Below are positions 56,875 through 64,000 of a stretch of 64,000 nt of DNA, one piece after another (the stretch's first letter is position 1; each line of letters begins with the position of its first letter). The translations under genes were made by a program, and so were the position numbers. The DNA lies in contig NZ_QLKQ01000017.1 in NCBI RefSeq assembly GCF_003349955.1, positions 32,907-96,906 on the forward strand. Direction: 5' to 3'. The notes beneath the pieces are model-generated. The model had not been told where the DNA came from. It worked only from the letters and a program-made list of their open reading frames with translations, and made no database searches. Source of the DNA: Azospirillum brasilense (GTDB lineage Bacteria; Pseudomonadota; Alphaproteobacteria; Azospirillales; Azospirillaceae).

Positions 56875-57252
56875 TCAGCCGCAGACCTTCTGAACGACGG
56901 AGATCAGCTTTTCCGGGTTGAAGGGCTTCACGATCCAGCCGGTCGCCCCCACCGCCCGGCCTTCGGACTTCTTCTTCTCGTCGGCCTCGGTGGTCAGCAT
57001 CAGGATGGGCAGCGTGCGGTGCGCCGGGGTGGCGCGCAGGCGGCGGATCAGGGTCAGCCCGTCCATCACCGGCATGTTCAGGTCGGTGATGACGAGGTCC
57101 ACCTTGTTGGCGCCGATGACGCCCAGCGCCTGCTGGCCGTCGGCGGCCTCGACCACGTCGTAGCCGGCGCCCTTCAGCGTGAAGGAGACCATGTCCCGCA
57201 TGGTCCGCGAATCGTCGACGGTGAGTACCTTCTTCTTCACGCTTGGCTCCAT
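56875..57252 (-). CDS. cheY: Chemotaxis response regulator
   Basis: The product has 125 residues, a single receiver. D13-D14 and D57 form the acidic pocket (TVDDSRTMRD, ITDLNMPVMDG), with Thr in LMLTTEA and Lys in VKPFNP. No output domain is attached. It overlaps the upstream STAS gene by 16 bases. It may bind the flagellar motor or act as a phosphate sink or output here. Confidence 0.94.
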   Translation of the reverse strand: MEPSVKKKVLTVDDSRTMRDMVSFTLKGAGYDVVEAADGQQALGVIGANKVDLVITDLNMPVMDGLTLIRRLRATPAHRTLPILMLTTEADEKKKSEGRAVGATGWIVKPFNPEKLISVVQKVCG

Positions 57253-57548
57253 TGCTTCAACCAGCCGTCCAGCCCCAGATCCTCGCAGGCTTCCGCCAGG
57301 ACCTCGGACGGCTGGGCGATGGCGAACGTACGGTTCTGTTCGGCGGCGTGCCGGGAGGCGACCAGGAGCGCCTGGACGCAGGCGGTGCTGACCCGCTCCA
57401 CGGCCGCGGCCTCGGCGATGATGGTCCGGGACGCGGCGAAGCCGGCGCGCAGGCTGTCCAGCAGGGGCTGCGCCATGGCGAGGTCGAGGTCGCTGGGCAG
57501 GCCCAGCCGCACCGTCCCACCTTCGTCGCTCCACTTGATCAAAGTCAC
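57237..57548 (-). CDS. STAS-domain protein, first gene of the che operon
   Basis: The product has 103 residues. A STAS fold with ERVSTACVQALL (S54) is recognisable. The start is GTG 57548, preceded by AAGGAG at ideal spacing; upstream in-frame starts lack a site. Its last 16 bases overlap cheY. STAS genes as first che genes occur in several alphaproteobacterial clusters; the function is uncertain but would connect to the partner-switch genes downstream. Confidence 0.85.
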   Translation of the reverse strand: MTLIKWSDEGGTVRLGLPSDLDLAMAQPLLDSLRAGFAASRTIIAEAAAVERVSTACVQALLVASRHAAEQNRTFAIAQPSEVLAEACEDLGLDGWLKQWSQA

Positions 57549-57673
57549 CGCCCGTCTCCTTGCAACCCGACCGGGCAACGCCCCGTCCGGGAGACTGTTC
57601 ATGTCCGGCATTTGGTAAAAAACCTGCCTGAAACACGTATAAGGATTCGTTAAGGCAACTGGACTGACCTGTG

Positions 57674-60472
57674 TCAACCGGAGCGCGTTCCGGCTGTGCG
57701 GTCCGGTTCTTTCGCGGTTTGATCGTTTTGTGACACGGCCGTTCCCTCTGTTGCCGCTGTCGCCAAAGGAACGGTGAAGGCGAAGGTGGCGCCCTTGCCG
57801 GGGGCGCTGTCGACCCGGATGCGGCCGCCGAGATGCTCGACGATGCGCTTGCTGATGGCCAGCCCCAGCCCGGTGCCCTGCGGCTTGTCGGTCATCGTGT
57901 CGCCGACCTGCCGGAAGCGGTCGAAGACGATGGCCTGATGCTCCGCGGCGATGCCGGGGCCGCTGTCGGTGACGGACACGCGCAGATGGTCGTCCTCCAC
58001 CGCGACGGACAGCGCGGCCCGGCCGCCCGCCGGGGTGAATTTCGCGGCGTTGGACAGCAGGTTCACCGCCACCTGGACCAGCCGGTCATGGTCGCCGCGC
58101 ACCGGCGGCAGGCCGTGCGGGATGGTGACCGCCAGCGCGATGCCGCGCTCGTGGAACAGCCGGGCGGTGGCCGCCGCCGCTTGCTCCAGCGCGGCGCCGA
58201 GGTCCATCGGGCGGACCTGCCAGTCGATCTCCCCGGCCTCGATCTTGGCCATGTCGAGGACCTGGTTGATGAGGCGGGTCAGCCGCTCGCTCTCGGTGAT
58301 GACGAGGCCGAGGAACTCCTGCCGCTGCTCCAACTCGATGTCGGGATTGTCGTGCAGCACCTCGGTCAGGGCGCGGATGGAGGTCAGGGGCGTGCGCAGC
58401 TCGTGCGTCACGGTGGACAGGAACTCGTCCTTCAGCCGGTCCAGCTCCGTCAGCCGTTCGTTGGCGGCGCGCAGCGCGGCCGAGGCGCGCTGCAGCTCCG
58501 CCGTCCTGTGTTCGAGTTGGCGGCTGTATTCGATGACGTGGCTGGTCTCGTCGAGCATCCGCATCAGCTCGGGGTAGCTGACCTCGCCGCCCTCCACCGC
58601 GGAGGCCAGCGCCACCCGCGCTGAGGCGGCGCCGATCGCCCCGGCGAGCAGCCGCTCGGCGAAGCGCACCAGCTCCGCCCCGGCCCGGCGGTCCGGCTCC
58701 TGCGGGCCATGGCGGCGGATATGCTGGGCGAAGGCCGCCTCCGCCCGCTGCGGACCGAGGAAGCGCGCGACGATCCGTTGCAGGTCGCCGACCGTGGCGG
58801 TGCCGCGCCACGCGCCCGCGGGCAGGGGGGTGTCGCGGTGCTGGAACACCTCGACGAAGGCGGTGGCCTGCGCCCGCTCGCCCAGGCCGGGCCGGTCGAG
58901 CAGGGAGACCACGACGTAGAGCCCGATGTTGAGCAGCATGCTCCAGAACAGGGCGTGGGTCAGCGGGTCCATGCCGTCCAGCCCGAACAGGGCGTAGGGC
59001 CGCAGCAGGGCGACGCCCCATGGCCCCTGGTCGATGAAGGAGGCGGGCAGCCAGCCGGAGCGCGCGAAGCTGGGCAGCAGCAGCGTGTAGGCCCAGGTCA
59101 GGATGCCGGCGCCGAGGCCGGCCAGCGCGCCGCGCCGGGTCGCCCCCGCCCAGTAGACGCCGCCGATCAGCGCCGGGGCGAACTGCGCCACCGCCGTGAA
59201 GGAGATCAGGCCGATGGCGCTCAGCGCGTAGGCCGAGCCGGCGATGCGGAAATACAGGTAGCCGAGCAGCAGGATCGCTACGATGGCGGCGCGCCGGATG
59301 GTCAGCAGCAGCGGCGACAGGTCGTGCAGCCGCTCCAGCCGGGCGCTGCGGGCGCGCAGCAGAAGCGGCATCACGATGTCGTTGCACACCATGGTGGACA
59401 GCGCGATGGCCTCGACCACGATCATGCCGGTGGCCGCCGACAACCCGCCGATGAAGGCCAGAAGCGCCAGCCACTCGCTCCCGGCGGCCAGCGGCAGCGC
59501 CACCACGAACATGTCCGGGTCCACCGCCTGTTCCGGGAAGCGGATCAGCCCCGCCACCGCCACCGGCAGGACGAACAGGTTGATCAGCAGCATGTAGAGC
59601 GGGAACAGCCACAGGGCGCGGGTCAGGTGCCGCTCGTCCACATTCTCGATCACCGTCACCTGGAACTGGCGGGGCAGGCAGAGCACCGCCGCCATCGACA
59701 GCAGCGTCATGGTCAGCCACGAGCCGTCGGCCAGCGCCGGGGCGGAGGTGAACAGGTCGCGGATCGCCGGATGCTCGGCGGCCGTGGCGAACAGCTCGGT
59801 CGGGCCGTCGTGGAGCCCCCAGACCACCGCGGCGCCGACCGCCAGGAATGCGACCAGCTTGACCACCGATTCGAAGGCGATGGCCGCCACCATGCCCTCG
59901 TGATGCTCCGCCGCGTCGATGTGCCGCGTGCCGAAGATGATGGCGAAGGCCGCCATGACCACCGCCACGTAGAAGGCGTTGTCCAGCACGACGGGCAGGG
60001 ACAGCCCGCCGGTGGCGCCGGACGGGTCGGTGCCCCACAGCACGTCGAAGCTGACCGCCACCGCCTTGAGCTGCAGGGCGATGTAGGGCGTCACCCCGAT
60101 CACCGCGGTCAGCGCCACCAGCCCGCCCAGCCCCTGGCTGCGCCCGTAGCGCGATGCGATGAAGTCGGCGATGGAGGTGATGCGCTGCGCCTTGGCGATG
60201 CGCAGGATCTTGCGCAGGACCAGCGGCCCCAGCAGCATCAGCAGGGTCGGGCCGAGATAGATCGGCAGGAAGCCGATGCCCAGCGACGCCGCACGCCCGA
60301 CCGAGCCGTAGAAGGTCCAGGTCGTGCAGTAGACCGCCAGCGAGAGCGCGTACACGTACGGCGAGGCGATGACGCTGCGCCCGCCGTCGGCCCGCCGGTC
60401 CGCCCACCAGGCGATGGCGAAGAGGAGGAGCAGGTAGGCGAAGCTGGCGGCAACGATCGCGGGCCAGGGCAT
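57674..60472 (-). CDS. Na+/solute symporter-histidine kinase fusion (CbrA-like)
   Basis: The product has 932 residues. The first ~520 residues form an SSF (sodium/solute symporter) domain with about 13 membrane helices (SIADFIASRYG motif near helix 3). A linker (~530-690) precedes a coiled coil, HisKA (FLSTVTHELRTPLTSIRAL) and HATPase (NLLSNAAKFTPAGG, DSGPGIA, GTGLGLAI). CbrA-type proteins sense transport or uptake state (in Pseudomonas, carbon/nitrogen balance and histidine). It may signal to the response regulator encoded at 62908. It is tightly coupled to the micro-protein gene upstream (one-base gap). Confidence 0.92.
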   Translation of the reverse strand: MPWPAIVAASFAYLLLLFAIAWWADRRADGGRSVIASPYVYALSLAVYCTTWTFYGSVGRAASLGIGFLPIYLGPTLLMLLGPLVLRKILRIAKAQRITSIADFIASRYGRSQGLGGLVALTAVIGVTPYIALQLKAVAVSFDVLWGTDPSGATGGLSLPVVLDNAFYVAVVMAAFAIIFGTRHIDAAEHHEGMVAAIAFESVVKLVAFLAVGAAVVWGLHDGPTELFATAAEHPAIRDLFTSAPALADGSWLTMTLLSMAAVLCLPRQFQVTVIENVDERHLTRALWLFPLYMLLINLFVLPVAVAGLIRFPEQAVDPDMFVVALPLAAGSEWLALLAFIGGLSAATGMIVVEAIALSTMVCNDIVMPLLLRARSARLERLHDLSPLLLTIRRAAIVAILLLGYLYFRIAGSAYALSAIGLISFTAVAQFAPALIGGVYWAGATRRGALAGLGAGILTWAYTLLLPSFARSGWLPASFIDQGPWGVALLRPYALFGLDGMDPLTHALFWSMLLNIGLYVVVSLLDRPGLGERAQATAFVEVFQHRDTPLPAGAWRGTATVGDLQRIVARFLGPQRAEAAFAQHIRRHGPQEPDRRAGAELVRFAERLLAGAIGAASARVALASAVEGGEVSYPELMRMLDETSHVIEYSRQLEHRTAELQRASAALRAANERLTELDRLKDEFLSTVTHELRTPLTSIRALTEVLHDNPDIELEQRQEFLGLVITESERLTRLINQVLDMAKIEAGEIDWQVRPMDLGAALEQAAAATARLFHERGIALAVTIPHGLPPVRGDHDRLVQVAVNLLSNAAKFTPAGGRAALSVAVEDDHLRVSVTDSGPGIAAEHQAIVFDRFRQVGDTMTDKPQGTGLGLAISKRIVEHLGGRIRVDSAPGKGATFAFTVPLATAATEGTAVSQNDQTAKEPDRTAGTRSG

Positions 60473-60473
60473 G

Positions 60474-60707
60474 TCAGCGCCCCCTGCGTTCCAGAAGCAC
60501 CGCCGACAGCGCGATCACCCCGCCCCACACCCCCAACGCGTACACGTACAGCAGGGGCAGGCCGAACAGCGTGTCCCCGGCGCCGAAGACGCGCAGCAGC
60601 GGCGGGTTGAAGGCGACCACGCCGAACAGGAACAGCGCGATCAGGCGGTCGGCGCCCGCCCGGCGCGGTGGAGGGGGTGCGGGGTGCGGGGCGGACCCGT
60701 TGGTCAA
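60474..60707 (-). CDS. Two-TM small membrane protein upstream of the CbrA-like kinase
   Basis: A 77-codon frame starts at TTG 60707, overlapping the exonuclease-fusion stop (TTTTGA) by four bases, and ends one base before the kinase start. It carries two membrane helices (LIALFLFGVVAFNPPLLRVF, LPLLYVYALGVWGGVIALSAVL). Small proteins coupled to CbrA (CbrX) are known in Pseudomonas, which gives context. The TTG start is an inference, since no ATG is available. Confidence 0.7.
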   Translation of the reverse strand: MTNGSAPHPAPPPPRRAGADRLIALFLFGVVAFNPPLLRVFGAGDTLFGLPLLYVYALGVWGGVIALSAVLLERRGR

Positions 60708-62911
60708 AAGGCGCGCTCCCGCGCCGCCAGCTCGACGATGATGTTGGCGCCGCGGATGGCGTCGTCGAGCGTGCGGACGTCGCGTTCCTTGAGCATCTCG
60801 ACCATGCGCAGGAAGACCGCGGCGGTGACGAGGCTGTCGCCCAGCGCCGTGTGGCGGTCCACCACCTCGATCCCCAGCCGCTCGGCGATGCCGTCCAGCG
60901 TGTGGTCGCCGCCCTCGCCGAGCAGCATCCGCGACAGCAGCATGGTGTCGAGCACCGGGCTGTCGAAACGCACGCCCGAGACCCGTTCCTTCATCTTCAG
61001 GAATTTCAGGTCGAAGGCGGCGTTGTGGGCGATCAGCACCGCGCCCGACACGAAGCCGCGGAACTGCGGCAGCACCTTGTCGATGGTCGGCTTGTCGGTG
61101 ACCATGGCGTCGGTGATGCCGTGGAAGGGGATCGATTCCGCCGGGATGCTCCGCTTCGGGTTGACCAGCGTGTTGAAGGTCTCGCCGGTCAGGATGCGCC
61201 CGCCGACGACGCGCACGGCGGCGATCTGGATGATCTCGTCGCCGGTGCTGGGTGACAGGCCCGTCGTCTCGGTGTCGAAGACCACGTAATGGAGTTGGTC
61301 GAGCGGGGTGCGGCCAAGCTCGCTGGTGGCCAGCGGCTGGTGCAGCAGGTTGAAGTCGAAGAATTCCGGCCGCGCCCCGCCGCGCGCCGCGATGTGGGCC
61401 GAGGGCGGCTTCAGCGCCGGCGGCAGCGGCACGCGCAGGCGCGACAGCAACTCGCCCTCCGCCCCCGGCCCCTTCACCGGCTCGCTCCACATCGTGCTCT
61501 TGTGGTGCTGGAGCACGTCCCCGACGGTCAGCCCGCCCAGCGCGTCGGGCAGCGGGTGGTCGAGCCAACTGTCCACGATGCCGCTGGGCACCGACGGGCC
61601 GCGCCAGGTGATGTCGAGATAGACCCAGCTGTCCCCCGGCTCCACCGACAGGTCGTAGGCGGGAACCCCGGTCAGCGCGTAGACGTACTCGATCAGATAG
61701 CCGAACAGGATGACGAGGCTGTAGCTGTCGCCGTGCACCCACTGCGGCAGCCCGGTCAGCGTCACGCCGTACTGGGCGTCCGGCCCGACCCGGTGGCGGA
61801 TCAGGTTGATCAGGTTGGTGGAGTGGATGTCGCTCATCGGCCAGGAGCCGGTGACGACGCTGCGGTATTCGTTGGTGACGCGGGCCAGCCGCTCCGACAG
61901 GGTGTTGGACGACTCCATCAGCGCGGCCTGGAAGGCGGCGCGCTCCTCCGGACCCAGTTCCGGCGTGTCGTCCAGCGTCTCCAGCACGGCGCGCAGATTG
62001 GCGATGGGCGCGCAGAAACCCTCCGTCGCCTCGCGCAGCAGGGCGTCGCGCTGGCCGAGCGCGGCCAACTCGCTGGTGGCGTCCGACAGGGTGATGACAT
62101 AGCCGGTGATGGTCGGCGGCTCGTCCGAGCCCTCCGGCGGGTCCTGCAGGATAGCGCTCATGCGCCCGGCCAGCAGGATGTGCCCATCGGTGGTGGCGCC
62201 GACGAACTGGGCGGTGGTGCCATGCTCGTGGTTGACGTGCCGCCCCTCGCGCACGCGGAGCGTCAGCCGCTCCAGCGTGTGGATGACCGGCTCCGCCACC
62301 ACGAAATGCAGCAGGGAGCGGCCCAGCCCGAGGTCGCCGGCCAGATGCAGGATGTCCAGCGCCGTCTGGTTGTAGAGCAGGATCTGGTGCTTGAGGTTGC
62401 AGACCAGCACGCCTTCGTGCAGATCGCGCAGGACGGCGGCCAGCCGCGTCTTCTGCTCCTCCGCCTTGGCGGTGGACTCCGCGACGGCGCGGGCGGTGTC
62501 GCGGCGGGCGGCGGCCAGCTTGTCCGACAGCTCGTTGACCGCCTTGGCCACCGGGGCGAGGTCGCCGTAGCGGGCCAGCGGGATGCGCGCGCCGGTCTTG
62601 CCGTCCGCCGCTCCATGGGCGATCAGCCCGGCCTCGCGGCTCAGCGTTTCCGAGGCGCGCAGCAGACGCCGGTCAACCAGCCCCCACAGGCCCCAGACCG
62701 CGGCGGTGACGACGGCGGTCATGGTGACCGCATAGGTGACGAAGGCGTTCGGGTCGTTGTTCGCGCTGAAGCCGACCGCGGCCCCGACTGACAGCAGGGG
62801 CAGGCCGACGCCGGCGGCGCGGAAGGCCAGCGGGATGATCCGGCGCGGCTCCGCCGGGCTGATCGCCGGAGCGGCGGTCCCGGCGCTTCCGGTGGTCGCC
62901 GGGGCGCTCAT
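60704..62911 (-). CDS. Membrane sensor (HAMP/PAS) fused to DEDDh exonuclease
   Basis: The product has 735 residues. Two membrane helices (~33-75) are followed by a HAMP-like linker, a PAS (~155-270) and a kinase-like dimer region without a clear HisKA His or ATPase boxes. The C-terminal ~180 residues are a DnaQ-type 3'-5' exonuclease: VVFDTETTGLSP (DxE), IAHNAAFDLKFL (D) and HTALGDSLVTA (HxxxxD). This mix suggests a nuclease regulated by a membrane signal, or a degenerate kinase with a nuclease tail. It overlaps the response regulator gene by four bases (ATGA). Confidence 0.85.
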   Translation of the reverse strand: MSAPATTGSAGTAAPAISPAEPRRIIPLAFRAAGVGLPLLSVGAAVGFSANNDPNAFVTYAVTMTAVVTAAVWGLWGLVDRRLLRASETLSREAGLIAHGAADGKTGARIPLARYGDLAPVAKAVNELSDKLAAARRDTARAVAESTAKAEEQKTRLAAVLRDLHEGVLVCNLKHQILLYNQTALDILHLAGDLGLGRSLLHFVVAEPVIHTLERLTLRVREGRHVNHEHGTTAQFVGATTDGHILLAGRMSAILQDPPEGSDEPPTITGYVITLSDATSELAALGQRDALLREATEGFCAPIANLRAVLETLDDTPELGPEERAAFQAALMESSNTLSERLARVTNEYRSVVTGSWPMSDIHSTNLINLIRHRVGPDAQYGVTLTGLPQWVHGDSYSLVILFGYLIEYVYALTGVPAYDLSVEPGDSWVYLDITWRGPSVPSGIVDSWLDHPLPDALGGLTVGDVLQHHKSTMWSEPVKGPGAEGELLSRLRVPLPPALKPPSAHIAARGGARPEFFDFNLLHQPLATSELGRTPLDQLHYVVFDTETTGLSPSTGDEIIQIAAVRVVGGRILTGETFNTLVNPKRSIPAESIPFHGITDAMVTDKPTIDKVLPQFRGFVSGAVLIAHNAAFDLKFLKMKERVSGVRFDSPVLDTMLLSRMLLGEGGDHTLDGIAERLGIEVVDRHTALGDSLVTAAVFLRMVEMLKERDVRTLDDAIRGANIIVELAARERAF

Positions 62912-63312
62912 GGCTGAGGCTCCGCGTTTCCGCCCGCGCTCGCTTCGGGGTCCAGGTACTTGCGGACGGTGGTGACGAGGTCGCGGGTCGAGAAAGGCTT
63001 GGTGATGTAGTCGGTGGCGCCCAGCGCCATGCCCTTCTGCCGCTCCACGTCGCGGCTCTTGGCCGTCAGCATGATGATGGGCAGCGACTGGTAGGCGGGG
63101 TCGGCGCGCAGCGACTGGCAGACGTCGAACCCGTCGCGCCGCGGCATCATGGCGTCCAGCAGGATCAGGTCGGGCGTGCTTTCCGCAACCGATTCAAGGG
63201 CTTCCTCGCCGTTGCGGGCGATGCGCACGGCAAAGCCCGCCTTCTGCAGCAGGACCTGCAGGGAGAGGACGATGCTGGGCTCATCGTCGGCGACCAGGAT
63301 CGTCGGCTTCAT
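62908..63312 (-). CDS. Single-domain response regulator
   Basis: The product has 134 residues, one receiver: VADDEPSI, D53 in LLDAMMPRRDG, Thr in MLTAKS and Lys in TKPFSTRD. There is no output domain. It is the first gene of the set with the exonuclease fusion, micro-protein and CbrA-like kinase, so it is a probable partner of that kinase. Confidence 0.9.
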   Translation of the reverse strand: MKPTILVADDEPSIVLSLQVLLQKAGFAVRIARNGEEALESVAESTPDLILLDAMMPRRDGFDVCQSLRADPAYQSLPIIMLTAKSRDVERQKGMALGATDYITKPFSTRDLVTTVRKYLDPEASAGGNAEPQP

Positions 63313-63430
63313 ACCAGGGTTTCCTCCGGTTCGCCGGTCTGATGCGCCGGCTTCTTGCGGCTGCGCTTGTTCTAATATGCGTGCCTGTTCAATCCCATGT
63401 TAGCGGCAAGGAGAAGGACAGATCAAGACG

Positions 63431-63468
63431 AAGCCCGCCCGCAATACCGAAATTGCGGACGGGCTTTT
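63431..63468 (-). terminator. Terminator-like hairpin downstream of SPOR gene
   Basis: Stem AAGCCCG-C-CCGCAAT / ATTGCGG-A-CGGGCTT (one mismatch). It lies 60 bases past the SPOR gene stop on the minus strand; the plus-strand side has the better T-run, so direction is uncertain. Confidence 0.55.
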
Positions 63469-63531
63469 GCAAAGGAAAGAAGCGGAATAGAGAGGGGCGA
63501 CAGTTTGTCGCGGCGGCGCCGTTGCCTGCGC

Positions 63532-64000
63532 TCAGCGCGTCGAGACGACGATGGGCTGCGCTTCGACCTTGCCCTTCAGCGATGCGGCGGCCTGACGGGC
63601 GGCGGCGGTGTCGGCATAGCCGCCGACGCGGACGACGTGCCAGGACCGTTGCTCGGCGTCGGTCCAGTCCAGCGCGTAGGCGTTGAAGCCGAGACCGCGC
63701 AGGCGGCGGACCAGCCCCTCCGCGTTGTCGGCCTGCTGGAAGGATCCGACCTGCACGGTGTAGCGCCCGTCCGGAACGCCGGCGGGCGCCGGCGGGGTCA
63801 GCACGCCCGAGGACGGCGCCGTGGCGGGCGGAGTGGACGCGGGCGGGGTGGAGGCCGTCTTGGGCGCCGGCCTGGCGGGCTGCGGCGCCGGGCGCGCCAC
63901 GGCGGCCGGACGCTGGGCCGCGGCCGGTGGGGGCGGGGCCGACAGCATGGCCTGAAGCTCGGCCGTTTCCGTGGTCTTCACGGGGGCCGGCGCCTTGGCG
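63532..64000 (-). CDS. Partial SPOR-domain protein (C-terminal part)
   Basis: The reading frame is open to the right window edge, so only the last ~155 residues are present. A Pro/Ala-rich linker precedes a C-terminal SPOR domain: GRYTVQVGSFQQADNAEGLVRRL, then WHVVRVGGYADTAAARQAA. SPOR domains bind denuded septal peptidoglycan; the protein is probably periplasmic and related to cell division or an RlpA/DedD-like role. An internal GTG (MKTTE...) could be mistaken for a start but no ribosome binding site supports it. Confidence 0.85.
   Translation of the reverse strand, partial: AKAPAPVKTTETAELQAMLSAPPPPAAAQRPAAVARPAPQPARPAPKTASTPPASTPPATAPSSGVLTPPAPAGVPDGRYTVQVGSFQQADNAEGLVRRLRGLGFNAYALDWTDAEQRSWHVVRVGGYADTAAARQAAASLKGKVEAQPIVVSTR

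Noticed and set aside
43524..57548. Assignment of the che operon to a specific numbered Azospirillum che cluster
   Set aside because: The gene order is clear but the numbering cannot be decided without sequence comparison to reference strains.
54469..57618. 1049-codon open frame on the plus strand
   Set aside because: Antisense shadow of cheA, cheY and the first STAS gene.

Overview
The window is about 64 kb of uniformly GC-rich DNA from an alphaproteobacterium. The gene content points to a Rhodospirillales relative, most likely Azospirillum or a close genus: many chemoreceptors, a complete second-type chemosensory operon, orphan TctC binding proteins, a DUF3369-type HD-GYP protein, an alphaproteobacterial Fur, a DUF1127 protein and a CbrA-like transporter-kinase. 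This assignment is inferred from family content, not from a database search. No insertion sequence, phage, CRISPR array or rRNA was seen. The only complete RNA gene is tRNA-Gly(GCC).

Layout. 0-9 kb: an HD-GYP regulator; two paralogous orphan TctC binding proteins on either side of a chemoreceptor; an AEC-family transporter; an RraA-like aldolase; then tRNA-Gly. 9-22 kb: housekeeping and small genes, namely a YbaK-type deacylase, a YbbN-like thioredoxin/TPR protein, a LON-domain/Trm112/DUF971 run, a HAD phosphatase with a cupin, a DUF1127 protein, ornithine/lysine decarboxylase with a long leader, MgtC, a Bcr/CflA exporter, a DUF45 protease, a histidine kinase, an MntA/HepT-type toxin-antitoxin pair and a small secreted protein. 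22-27 kb: the glycerol-3-phosphate importer ugpBAEC behind a candidate Pho box, then a GST and a VOC protein. 28-34 kb: an RTX protein behind an AT-rich stretch, RhlE helicase, Fur with a translationally coupled small ORF, and a DUF1329 protein.

34-63 kb is dominated by signalling. Two large sensor kinases (36715-39048 and 33687-36704) are divergent from a STAS / ATP-binding switch kinase / receiver-PP2C set (39284-41556). A second set of the same kind (43524-46918) forms the 3' end of a long chemosensory operon read leftward: STAS, cheY, cheA, cheW, CZB-type chemoreceptor, cheR, cheD, cheB, soluble MCP-like protein, STAS, ATP-binding protein, two receiver-PP2C proteins. Upstream of it lies a cluster of a response regulator, a sensor/DEDDh-exonuclease fusion, a two-TM micro-protein and a CbrA-like Na+/solute symporter-histidine kinase.

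The most interesting idea is that a chemosensory array feeds a partner-switching (anti-anti-sigma-like) output through receiver-controlled PP2C phosphatases, one of which looks catalytically degenerate. A dispersed palindromic repeat appears four times; two copies lie inside operons (ugpB/ugpA and cheW/mcp), where it could set relative expression.
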